From Helicobacter cynogastricus (GTDB lineage Bacteria > Campylobacterota > Campylobacteria > Campylobacterales > Helicobacteraceae), in assembly GCF_900197855.1 (NCBI RefSeq), contig NZ_FZMQ01000005.1:336175-400174 (forward strand): a DNA stretch of 64,000 nt, written 5' to 3'. The position numbers were made by a program, and so were the translations under genes. Position 1 is the first letter of the stretch. Each line of letters begins with the position of its first letter. Of the stretch, positions 1 to 8,197 are shown in pieces. Under the pieces are notes generated by a model. The model had not been told where the DNA came from, did not search any database, and saw only the letters and a list, made by a program, of their open reading frames with translations.

Positions 1-123
1 AACCACAGGCGAGCCCACCAAAATAAGCGTACTCTCTTGATAATGCATCCTTAAGGTCTCAATGGTGGGTGTGGCCATCACCCCATCGCCTAACCAATTA
101 GGCAAACGCAGGAGGATTTTCAT
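1..123 (-). CDS. waaF: ADP-heptose:LPS heptosyltransferase II, N-terminal part
   Basis: Only the first 41 codons are inside the window; the gene runs off the left edge. The translation starts MKILLRLPNWLGDGVMATP, which is the hallmark beginning of the WaaF/RfaF glycosyltransferase family 9 (nucleotide-sugar fold, first beta strand and glycine-rich turn). The family adds the second heptose to the inner core of lipopolysaccharide at the cytoplasmic face of the inner membrane. The ATG lies directly against an array of 11-bp repeats, so its only Shine-Dalgarno-like sequence (AAAGAGA) is part of the repeat unit. Product identity is strong from the N-terminus; the state of the rest of the gene cannot be seen. 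Confidence 0.85.
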   Translation of the reverse strand, partial: MKILLRLPNWLGDGVMATPTIETLRMHYQESTLILVGSPVV

Positions 124-188
124 TTTATGTCTCTTTTATGTCTCTTTTATGTCTCTTTTATGTCTCTTTTATGTCTCTTTTATGTCTC
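123..188. repeat. Six tandem 11-bp repeats upstream of waaF
   Basis: Six perfect copies of TTTTATGTCTC (GAGACATAAAA on the waaF strand) are followed by a partial seventh that diverges after TTTTA. The last base of the array is the first base of the waaF start codon. Every copy carries the same weak ribosome-binding-like GAGA, so copy number changes the distance from any upstream promoter to the start codon without altering the protein. Such short arrays change length by slipped-strand mispairing. Confidence 0.95.
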
Positions 189-242
189 TTTTACATGACC
201 AACACCGCATTCTGCATTAATATCTTCATAGCAATAATATAC

Positions 243-248
243 TATAAT
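243..248 (+). promoter_or_regulatory. Sigma-70-type -10 box for the chemoreceptor gene
   Basis: TATAAT lies 47 nt before the TTG start at 296 in a strongly AT-rich stretch. Helicobacter housekeeping promoters usually show a clear -10 and little or no -35, which fits. Confidence 0.55.
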
Positions 249-295
249 AAAGGAGTATGCAATATTACTAAATTCACCCAATACGGACGGCTATA

Positions 296-1888
296 TTGAA
301 AAGCATTAAAACTAAAGCGACTATCTATGCCATAGTGGGATTTTTACTCGTGATGGGGGTGGTCTATGTCTCCTTGCACATAGGGTATGAAAGACTTGCT
401 ACCAAACAGAGTATTGATCTCATTCATGTTTTAAACCAAGCACTCATGAATAGTGTAAAAGAAGCTGCACTCACTGGAGACCCAGAACAGCTTAGGCGTG
501 TGATTAAGGATAGTGAAAACATTGATGGGGCGCGTGTCAGTTTTGTGCCCTCTAAGGAAGTCATCGCGCTTTTTGGTCTCAATGAAAATTTTACGCATGA
601 TACGCATATGCAAAACATTTTTAAGAACAAAGAACGCTCCAAGAGCGTTCAACTTATTCAAGAAGAAAATAAACACTATATTTTGTTGCGCCAACCCTTT
701 ATTGCTGACAAACTTTGTCTAAACTGCCATGTGAATTCCCAATTAGGTGATGTGATCGCGATTTTAAATGTGCAATTCGATCTGACAAGAACTTATGACC
801 AAATTTTTAGCAACACCCTTAAAACTCTAGCGTATATTTTGGCGGTGTTTTTAATGATTAGCTTGATCATGTTCTTGGTGGTAGAAAAAGATTTATTTAG
901 ACCCTTAATGCGTCTAAGAAGCATGGCAGGCATGCTCACTCAAAGTAAAGAGGCGGATTTAACCCAACGCCTAGAGAGTAAAATTTTAGATGAGGTGGGG
1001 AGCACTTCACACTTCTTTAACCTTTTTATCCAAAAGATTCAAGGCATTGTGCAGAGTGGAAAAAATATCCTCTCTTCTAATGTAGCTATCAGCCACTCTA
1101 TCAGAGAAACCTCTCAAAGTCTCAAATCCAATGAGGTCCATGAAACTACCAGCATTGAAACCATGCACCAGCTCAGTCAAGAAGTGGGCAAAAACTCCAG
1201 CGTAGCTTTGGATTTGCTTGAACACGCTACAACCACTATTCAAAGCGCAGACCGCATGATGCAAGAATTTTCTCAAGGCATGGCAGGTTATGTGCAACTC
1301 TCCTTAGACGCATCTAAAAACCAAATTGCCATTGCCAACGACTCTGCAACGCTTATCACTCAAGCTAATGAAATCAAGGGAGTATTATCCATTATTGAGA
1401 ACATCGCCAAGCAAACCAATTTGCTAGCCTTAAATGCTGCCATAGAAGCTGCACGCGCAGGTGAGCACGGGCGGGGTTTTGCGGTGGTAGCTGAGGAAGT
1501 GGGCAAGCTAGCCGAACAAACCCAACAATCTTTAGCAGAAATTGCGGGCATGGTTAATTTTGTAACTCAGAGCATTGAGGGAATGGGCGGGCGTATTAAA
1601 AAGATCGCCCTAGAGTCTGAGCAAATCTCTAGTGAAGCTTCTGGATTGGTGGATAATATCAAGGGTGTACAAGAGAGCTTATCTGTGTCTAAACAAACCT
1701 CTCTAAAGGCGATCGCCAGCAATCAAGAAATCTGCCACAAAATCCAAGAGATCGCCAAAGTTACTCAAGATTTAGTGGACATGTTTAAGGGCATGAAGAA
1801 TGAGCGCGCCAAATTAGAGGAAAATGTGCGCACCATGCTCTACAACAACGCCCAACTCGACTCGGAGTTTTCCAAATTCAAGGTATAA
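296..1888 (+). CDS. Methyl-accepting chemotaxis protein with periplasmic CxxCH motif
   Basis: A 530-residue transmembrane chemoreceptor. A membrane segment at about 8-28 and a second at about 172-195 bracket a periplasmic sensor domain of roughly 140 residues; a HAMP region follows (about 198-250), then the cytoplasmic coiled-coil signalling domain, whose highly conserved hairpin tip ([20 protein letters not shown]) is at about 373-395 and would contact CheW and CheA. The sensor domain carries CLNCH at 141-145, a classical covalent heme c attachment motif, in a setting ([15 protein letters not shown]) typical of the DUF3365/Tll0287-like sensor domains. I infer a redox or ligand sensor of the periplasm with one c-type heme; heme attachment is not proven by sequence. 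The TTG start is chosen because the first membrane segment begins immediately after it. It is not obviously one of the four H. pylori receptors TlpA-D. Confidence 0.9.
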   Translation: MKSIKTKATIYAIVGFLLVMGVVYVSLHIGYERLATKQSIDLIHVLNQALMNSVKEAALTGDPEQLRRVIKDSENIDGARVSFVPSKEVIALFGLNENFTHDTHMQNIFKNKERSKSVQLIQEENKHYILLRQPFIADKLCLNCHVNSQLGDVIAILNVQFDLTRTYDQIFSNTLKTLAYILAVFLMISLIMFLVVEKDLFRPLMRLRSMAGMLTQSKEADLTQRLESKILDEVGSTSHFFNLFIQKIQGIVQSGKNILSSNVAISHSIRETSQSLKSNEVHETTSIETMHQLSQEVGKNSSVALDLLEHATTTIQSADRMMQEFSQGMAGYVQLSLDASKNQIAIANDSATLITQANEIKGVLSIIENIAKQTNLLALNAAIEAARAGEHGRGFAVVAEEVGKLAEQTQQSLAEIAGMVNFVTQSIEGMGGRIKKIALESEQISSEASGLVDNIKGVQESLSVSKQTSLKAIASNQEICHKIQEIAKVTQDLVDMFKGMKNERAKLEENVRTMLYNNAQLDSEFSKFKV

Positions 1889-1942
1889 CGCGCTTAAGAG
1901 GCTTTTTAGCCCCTCTGCTTTAGTATGTGGCAAAGGATGGAC

Positions 1943-4900
1943 ATGGAAAATTTCACCCACTTACACTTACATACAGAGTACTCCCTACTAGATGGGGCCA
2001 ATAAGATCAAGATTTTAGCCCAGCGCATTAAAGAGTTGGGCATGACCAGTGTGAGCATGAGCGACCATGGCAACATGTTTGGAGCGATTGATTTTTACAC
2101 CTGCATGAAAAAAGAGGGAATCAAGCCCATTATTGGGATTGAAACCTATTTACACAATGCCGAAAACTTAGAGGACAAACAATCCCGTCAACGCTTCCAT
2201 TTATGCCTTTATGCCAAAGATCAAGAGGGCTATGCCAACTTAATGTATTTAAGCTCTCAAGCCTTCCTCAAGGGTTTTTACTATTTCCCTCGTATCAATA
2301 AAAAACTACTCAAAGAACGCGCTAAGGGCTTGATCTGCTCGAGCGCGTGCCTGCAAGGGGAAATTAATTGGCATCTCAACCTTAATAATCCTAGAAACAA
2401 ACAATATGGCGCAAAGGGTTATGAAGAGGCCAAACGCATCGCTTGCGAGTATCAAGACATCTTTGGGGATGACTTCTACATGGAAATCATGCGCCATGGT
2501 ATTGCCGATCAACTCTACATTGACGAGCAACTCATCAAACTCTCTTTGCAAACGGGCATTAAACTCATCGCCACTAACGACACCCACTACACCAAGCAAG
2601 AAGACGCGCGCGCCCAAGAGGTCGCCATGTGTGTGGCGATGAATAAAACTTTTGGCGATAAAGACCGCTTAAAACACTCCGTGCATGAGTTTTATATCAA
2701 ATCCCCCGCGCAGATGGCAGAGTTATTTGCCGACATTCCCGAAGCCTTAGAGCACACCCAAGAGATCGCGCAAAAATGCCAGCTAGAACTAGACCTAAAA
2801 GACGACTCCAACCCCCCCACACCCCCGCGCTTTAAATTCACCAAAGAATACGCCACCAAGGAGGGGTTAGACTTTGAAGAGGATGCGCTCTATTTTGCCC
2901 ATAAGGCTAGAGAGGGCTTAAAAAAACGCCTAGAAATCATCGATCCTAGCCAACACGCTACTTACCAAGAACGCCTTGAATACGAGATCAAAACCATTAT
3001 AGATATGAAATTCCCGGGCTACATGCTCATCGTATGGGATTTTATCCGCCATGCTAGAGAGAGTGGGATTCCAGTAGGTCCGGGGCGCGGATCAGCTGCT
3101 GGGAGTTTGGTCGCCTTTTGTTTGCAAATCACAGACATCGACCCACTCAAATACGATTTACTCTTTGAGCGTTTTTTAAACCCCGAGCGCGTGAGCATGC
3201 CCGATATTGATACAGATTTTTGCCAAAGACGGCGGGGCGAAATGCTTGATTACATGGTTTCCAAATATGGAAAATACAATGTCGCCCAAGTGATCACCTT
3301 TAACAAGATGTTGGCCAAAGGGGTGATTCGTGATGTGGCGCGCGTACTGGACATGCCCTATAAAGAAGCTGATGAAATGGCTAAACTCATTCCTAATCGC
3401 TTAGGAATCACCCTTAAAGAGGCTTACGAATTAGAACCAAAAATCGCTTCACTCACACAGAGCAACCCCACGGCTAAACAGGTTTGGGAGTTTGCCCTAA
3501 ACTTGGAAAATCTGAATCGCTCCGCGGGCAAGCATGCGGCTGCATTGGTAGTGGATAGTGAGCGCGAACTCTGGCATAAAACCCCGTTATATACCAGCGA
3601 GCGCACGGGGGGGATTGTTACCCAGTATTCGATGAAATACCTAGAGGCGGTTGACTTAATTAAGTTTGACTTCTTGGGGCTCAAAACCTTGAGTGTGATC
3701 GATGACGCGCTCAAACTCATTGAAAAATACGCGCACAAGAAGATCGACTTTTTGAGTGTGGATATGGACGATCCACAAGTCTATCAGACCATTCAAGAGG
3801 GAAATACCATTGGGATATTCCAAATTGAATCGGGTATGTTTCAGACCTTGAATAAACGCCTGCGCCCCTCTTGTTTTGAGGACATCATCGCCATTATCGC
3901 TTTGGGTCGCCCCGGACCTATGGAATCAGGAATGGTAGATGATTTTGTCAATCGCAAACACGGACTAGAACCTATCACTTATGCCTTTGACGCGTTAGAA
4001 CCCATTTTACGCCCCACTTATGGAACGATTGTCTATCAAGAGCAAGTGATGCAGATCGTGCAGACCATCGGGGGCTTTTCTTTGGGTGAGGCGGATTTGA
4101 TCCGCCGTGCGATGGGAAAAAAAGACGCGCAAATCATGGCAGATAACCGCGCCAAATTCATAGAGGGGGCACACAAAAGGGGCTATGAAGCGCAAAAGGC
4201 GGGCGATCTCTTTGATCTCATCGTCAAGTTTGCCGGCTATGGTTTTAACAAATCCCACTCAGCGGCTTATGCCATGCTCACTTTCCAAACCGCCTACCTC
4301 AAAACCCACTACAAGCACGAATTTATGGCAGCCATGATTAGCAGTGAATGCCGCCATATTGAGGAGGTTGCCCACTATGTAGATGAGGCGAACTCAATGG
4401 GGATTGAAGTACAACGCCCCCATGTCAATGTGTCTGATGTGCGCTTTAGGGTGCAAGAGGAAGGGGGAGAGAAACATATTGTCTTTGGTTTGGAGGCAAT
4501 CAAGGGGGCTGGCGAAGGACCTTTGGGCACTTTGGTAGAAATTCGCGAGAAACATGGCGCGTTTAAGGATTTGCAAGATTTTATTAGCAAAATTGATTTT
4601 TCTAAGTTTAGTAAGCGTGTTTTAGAACCCTTGATCAAATCCGGGAGTTTGGACAATTTGGGCTATAATCGGCGCACCATGCTAGAAAACTTGGATGCCA
4701 TCTGTGAGGAGGGGCGCAGAAAAGATAAAACCAACGCCCAAATGCGTACCGGACTCTTTGCAGACGCACAGACTGAACGCGCCCACTTGGAGCTAACTCC
4801 CTATGACGAATATGACATTAATACCTTGCTAGATTTTGAATACGAATGCATGGGCATTTACTTTTCAGGGCATCCCTTGAATGAGTTTAAGGACCAGATC

Positions 4901-5515
4901 AAGCCTTTAAAAAACATCCTCAAGAGCACAGACATTAAACGCGTGGAAATTGGGAGTAATGTCGTGTTAGTGGGCAAGATACTAGAGCTCAAGCGCAAAT
5001 TAGGCAAGAAAAGCAAAAAGCCTTATGGTGAAGCCGTGATTGTAGATTTATCCGGGCGTTTTGAGCTGATGCTCTTTGAAAAACAGCTTAACGCCTTGGA
5101 ATCTTTAGATAGCAATTTACCCCTAGCCTTTAAGTGCAAGGTAGAAGAACAAGAAGAAGTTGTGCGCTTGCGCCTCTTTGAGATCAAAACCCTAGAGCAG
5201 ATCGCTACAGAGAAAGTCGCCAAAGTGCGCTATAAAGCAGAAGCCCAGCCTAGCGACATCGAACCTTTAGACCTGCAGGCCGACTTTAACAAAGCCACTT
5301 CGTGCCTGCAAGGGCAACCCTTATGTTTGGTGGTGGATACTAGCGTGCCAGTGGAGTTGTTTGCGCATTTAAAGCAAGCCGCCCATGTCCACAAGGGCGA
5401 GCGCGCCCTCTGTGTGGTGTTTAAAGAGAAAGACAAGAAGATTACCATCAGCACCCCCCTAAAAGTGAGCGCGCAGATCAAAGAGAGCTTTAAAAATTAC
5501 GAGTGGGTGGATTGA
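1943..5515 (+). CDS. dnaE: DNA polymerase III alpha subunit
   Basis: The replicative DNA polymerase catalytic subunit, about 1190 residues, the usual size for DnaE of this group. The N-terminal PHP domain starts with FTHLHLHTEYSLLDG and contains SDHGNMFGAIDFY. The polymerase core contains GPGRGSAAGS near residue 380 and the catalytic aspartates in PDIDTDF near 419; the fingers and thumb motifs (GRPGPMESGMV, GFNKSHSAAYA) follow. An OB-fold-like region is near residues 1000-1070. In-frame ATG codons exist at 1925, 1937 and 1943; I chose 1943 because AAGGA lies 6 nt upstream of it and family members start close to FTHLH. The stop codon overlaps the rluB start by one base (TGATG), so the two are co-translated. 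Confidence 0.95.
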   Translation: MENFTHLHLHTEYSLLDGANKIKILAQRIKELGMTSVSMSDHGNMFGAIDFYTCMKKEGIKPIIGIETYLHNAENLEDKQSRQRFHLCLYAKDQEGYANLMYLSSQAFLKGFYYFPRINKKLLKERAKGLICSSACLQGEINWHLNLNNPRNKQYGAKGYEEAKRIACEYQDIFGDDFYMEIMRHGIADQLYIDEQLIKLSLQTGIKLIATNDTHYTKQEDARAQEVAMCVAMNKTFGDKDRLKHSVHEFYIKSPAQMAELFADIPEALEHTQEIAQKCQLELDLKDDSNPPTPPRFKFTKEYATKEGLDFEEDALYFAHKAREGLKKRLEIIDPSQHATYQERLEYEIKTIIDMKFPGYMLIVWDFIRHARESGIPVGPGRGSAAGSLVAFCLQITDIDPLKYDLLFERFLNPERVSMPDIDTDFCQRRRGEMLDYMVSKYGKYNVAQVITFNKMLAKGVIRDVARVLDMPYKEADEMAKLIPNRLGITLKEAYELEPKIASLTQSNPTAKQVWEFALNLENLNRSAGKHAAALVVDSERELWHKTPLYTSERTGGIVTQYSMKYLEAVDLIKFDFLGLKTLSVIDDALKLIEKYAHKKIDFLSVDMDDPQVYQTIQEGNTIGIFQIESGMFQTLNKRLRPSCFEDIIAIIALGRPGPMESGMVDDFVNRKHGLEPITYAFDALEPILRPTYGTIVYQEQVMQIVQTIGGFSLGEADLIRRAMGKKDAQIMADNRAKFIEGAHKRGYEAQKAGDLFDLIVKFAGYGFNKSHSAAYAMLTFQTAYLKTHYKHEFMAAMISSECRHIEEVAHYVDEANSMGIEVQRPHVNVSDVRFRVQEEGGEKHIVFGLEAIKGAGEGPLGTLVEIREKHGAFKDLQDFISKIDFSKFSKRVLEPLIKSGSLDNLGYNRRTMLENLDAICEEGRRKDKTNAQMRTGLFADAQTERAHLELTPYDEYDINTLLDFEYECMGIYFSGHPLNEFKDQIKPLKNILKSTDIKRVEIGSNVVLVGKILELKRKLGKKSKKPYGEAVIVDLSGRFELMLFEKQLNALESLDSNLPLAFKCKVEEQEEVVRLRLFEIKTLEQIATEKVAKVRYKAEAQPSDIEPLDLQADFNKATSCLQGQPLCLVVDTSVPVELFAHLKQAAHVHKGERALCVVFKEKDKKITISTPLKVSAQIKESFKNYEWVD

Positions 5516-6267
5516 TGCGCTTAAACCAGTTTATTGCCCGTTATGCCCACTGCTCGCGTCGCCAAGCCGATACCTTGATTGCAGAGGGCAAGGTTAAGAT
5601 CAACCACCAAATCGCAAGCTTTACCACGCCCTTTAACAAAGAGGATAAGATTTTTGTAGAGGGCAGATTGCTCAAAATCCCCAAAGCCCCGCGCTATAGT
5701 GTGATCCTCTACCACAAGCCTAAGGGGGAGCTCGTGGCGCACAAGGATGATCGCGCTCGCCCCACCATCTTTGAGAGTTTGGATCGCAAATTTGCCCACT
5801 TTATCCCTGTGGGGCGTTTGGACTTTGCTTCTAGCGGGTTGTTGCTCTTAAGCGATCATAGCGGGGTGGCGAGCGCGCTGATGCATAGCGCGCTAGAGCG
5901 GGTGTATTTGCTCAAAATTGATGGGCCTATCACCCCAGAGATTGTAGAGGGCATGCAAAATGGGATTTGCTCCCACAAGGGCGCACACCCTAACAACCCC
6001 CAGCAGAGCCTGCAGCTCCCCCCTTTTGCACATAGTCATATCATCAAAAACCACCCACATTTTTCTAAGCTCAAAATCACGCTTACAGAGGGCAAGAATA
6101 GAGAATTACGCCGCTTCTTTGCCCATTTTGATCGCGTGGTGTTGGATTTACAGCGGGTGTCCTATGGCTTTGTCCACCTAAACGCCCTTCCTGTGGGCAA
6201 AACCCGCTATCTCAACCCCAAAGAATACCAACACCTGCATGCCTTTCTCAAAGATACAAAACTCTAA
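5515..6267 (+). CDS. rluB: 23S rRNA pseudouridine synthase, RsuA/RluB family
   Basis: A 250-residue pseudouridine synthase. An S4 RNA-binding domain occupies about residues 1-60 (LNQFIARY, RRQADTLIAEGKVKIN), followed by the RsuA-type catalytic domain with the signature GRLDFASSGLLLLSD near 99-113; the Asp of GRLD is the catalytic residue in this family. The downstream GKNRELRRFF segment is also typical. The start at 5515 overlaps the dnaE stop by one base, which supports it over a GTG/ATG further upstream inside dnaE. Whether it modifies 23S U2605 (RluB) or another site cannot be decided from sequence; the dnaE-rluB order matches H. pylori HP1460-HP1459. Confidence 0.88.
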   Translation: MRLNQFIARYAHCSRRQADTLIAEGKVKINHQIASFTTPFNKEDKIFVEGRLLKIPKAPRYSVILYHKPKGELVAHKDDRARPTIFESLDRKFAHFIPVGRLDFASSGLLLLSDHSGVASALMHSALERVYLLKIDGPITPEIVEGMQNGICSHKGAHPNNPQQSLQLPPFAHSHIIKNHPHFSKLKITLTEGKNRELRRFFAHFDRVVLDLQRVSYGFVHLNALPVGKTRYLNPKEYQHLHAFLKDTKL

Positions 6268-6275
6268 GGATTTTG

Positions 6276-7075
6276 ATGGATTATGCAAGTTTTCAAGCAA
6301 AGCTTAATGCCGAAATTTTTGCCAAAGACATTTGTTATCAACTCTTGCTCGATATATTGGAACACCCTGAACGCTACACGGGATTATTAGGGTGAGCAAT
6401 GCCAAGACCAAATTAATCCAAAACCTCACGCAAAGTTATGAAATCAAATTTGGCAATTTTTTAGAAAAAATCCTAAGTGATTATATCCTTGAGGTGGGCT
6501 ACGAACCCCTAGATAAACAGATAGGTACAGATCAAGAGAACAATCCACTCAGTGCCAATCAGGTCTTTCAAGCTTCCGCATGTATTTATCTCATCGAACA
6601 AGCAGTACGAGACGACCATGATTGTCAGAAAAGAAAAGAACAATGTGCCAATTTCTGTAAAAAAATTCAAGTGTTAGAACAAAGATTCCCACATAAAACT
6701 CTAAAGGCTTGCATGTGGTTTAGCGATGACGCGCTGAAAAAGAATCAAAAATACTATCAAGAACAAATAGCCCGCTATTCCAATGAACAGACTTTTATTT
6801 TCTACGGCAGAGAACTCTTTAGTTATCTATTTTGTAGAGAGGATATTTATGAGGAGTTCATCGCGCACTTAAAACGCCGTAAAAAAGAACGCGGTCAGGA
6901 CATCCTAAGTATTCCAGATTTTGATACGAGCAATAAAGCGAGGGAAGCGTTACTAAAATTGCAGACCAACAAGCCTAAACTCATCCAAAAACTGCTCTCA
7001 AATCAAGAACCCTTTATAGAACTCAGAGAGGAACTTTTTCCGACAGGAGAAAATCTCAAGGTTCTATCGTGCTAG
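6276..7075 (+). pseudogene. Type II restriction endonuclease (HinfI/HpyAIV-like), frameshifted
   Basis: Two adjoining reading frames appear to be one broken gene. The first (6276-6395, 39 codons, AAGGA 5 nt before ATG) ends ERYTGLLG-stop; the second resumes at GTG 6392 with SNAKTKLIQNLTQSYEIKFG and continues to 7075. One extra G in the GGG at 6390-6392 would join them into a 266-residue protein with no other change. The gene directly precedes, and overlaps by 7 nt, a HinfI-type GANTC methyltransferase, which identifies it by context as the cognate endonuclease. The segment LIEQAVRDDHD (residues 68-78 of the second part) resembles the E-x-K end of a PD-(D/E)xK site, but the expected Lys is Ala. 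The pieces might still be expressed separately (GTG start at 6392), but loss of activity is the likelier reading. Confidence 0.65.
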
Positions 7076-8130
7076 AGATAGACCGCATTTTAGAGGGAAA
7101 CTGCCTAGAATTGCTGCCCACTCTGCCCTCTGAGAGCGTAGATTTAATCATCGCCGATCCGCCCTATTTTATGCAAACTCAAGGAAAATTGTTGCGCGCC
7201 AATGGAGAGATTTTTGAAGGAGTGTGCGCGCAGTGGGATCGCTTTGAAAGTCTGCAAGCTTATGATAACTTTTCTCTAGCGTGGCTCTCTGAGTGCAAGC
7301 GGGTTTTAAAGGCGCATGGAAGTATCTGGGTGATGGGCTCGTTTCAAAATATCTATCGCTTGGGTTATTTAATGCAGAATCTGGGCTTTTGGGTTCTCAA
7401 TGACATCATCTGGGCTAAACCCAATCCCGTGCCCAATTTTAGAGGTAGTCGTTTTTGCAACGCCCATGAAAGCCTGCTTTGGTGCGCAAAAGACAAGAAT
7501 GCGCGCTACACCTTTAATTATAAAACCATGAAAGCCCTCAATCACAACAAACAAGAGCGCAGTGTGTGGCATATAGGCATTTGCATGGGGACAGAACGCC
7601 TCAAGGGGGTGGATGGAAAAAAACTCCACCCCACCCAAAAGCCCCAAGCTCTCTTAGAAAAGATCGTTTTAGCTAGCAGTAAGCCCGGGGATTTGATTTT
7701 AGACCCCTTTTTTGGCACGGGCACTACGGGGGCTGTCGCTAAACAATGCCAACGCCACTTTTTAGGCATCGAGCAAGACCCTCTTTTTATACAAGAGGCC
7801 ACAAAGCGTATTACCCAAATCACCCCACTAAGCAATCCCTTTATAGAAGCTAGCCTAGAGATCAAACCCCCCAAAGTGAGTTTAAAACAACTCTGTGCAG
7901 CGGGCTTTCTGCAAGACAAGCAGAAATTTTATGATAAAGAGCAAAATTACATCTGTTATTTGCTAGAGGATCGTCTGCATGACAATCAGGAACATCTGAG
8001 TATCCACCAAATGGCGGCTAAACACCTACACAAAAAAAATCACAATGGCTGGGCTTACTTTTATGTCTTTTGGCAAGGGGAATTTGTGAGTGTGGATTTG
8101 CTACGCTACGCCTACCGCGCCCGCCCTTAG
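7069..8130 (+). CDS. Adenine-specific DNA methyltransferase, M.HinfI-like (GANTC)
   Basis: A 353-residue N6-adenine methyltransferase. The catalytic DPPY motif is at about residues 29-32 (IIADPPYFMQT) and the AdoMet-binding motif DPFFGTGTTGAVA is at about 212-224, the beta-class order. The central SFQNIYRLGYLMQ, NPVPNFRGSRFCNAHE and QERSVW segments are very close to what I remember of M.HinfI and H. pylori M.HpyAIV, both of which modify GANTC. The C-terminal ~80 residues (SLEIKPPKVSLKQL onwards) match the RAMA-type extension found in the CcrM/HinfI group. The GTG start overlaps the endonuclease stop by 7 nt. With the endonuclease apparently dead, this would act as an orphan methylase, marking DNA rather than protecting it. 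Confidence 0.92.
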   Translation: MLEIDRILEGNCLELLPTLPSESVDLIIADPPYFMQTQGKLLRANGEIFEGVCAQWDRFESLQAYDNFSLAWLSECKRVLKAHGSIWVMGSFQNIYRLGYLMQNLGFWVLNDIIWAKPNPVPNFRGSRFCNAHESLLWCAKDKNARYTFNYKTMKALNHNKQERSVWHIGICMGTERLKGVDGKKLHPTQKPQALLEKIVLASSKPGDLILDPFFGTGTTGAVAKQCQRHFLGIEQDPLFIQEATKRITQITPLSNPFIEASLEIKPPKVSLKQLCAAGFLQDKQKFYDKEQNYICYLLEDRLHDNQEHLSIHQMAAKHLHKKNHNGWAYFYVFWQGEFVSVDLLRYAYRARP

Positions 8131-8197
8131 ATTCCTAAAATTTAAACAAAATGTTAAACCTTGTAGCTTAAACTTTGGTTTTATAAAAGGATGATTA

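Noticed and set aside
127-198. Small plus-strand frame of 23 codons (hydrophobic, MSLLCLFYVSF repeated) inside the 11-bp array.
   Set aside because: It is wholly made of the repeat, has no ribosome-binding site, and opposes waaF; best seen as a by-product of the repeat.
1893-1920. Possible terminator hairpin (AGAGGC with GCCCCTCT) between the chemoreceptor and dnaE.
   Set aside because: The stem pairs imperfectly and no T-run follows; too weak to annotate.
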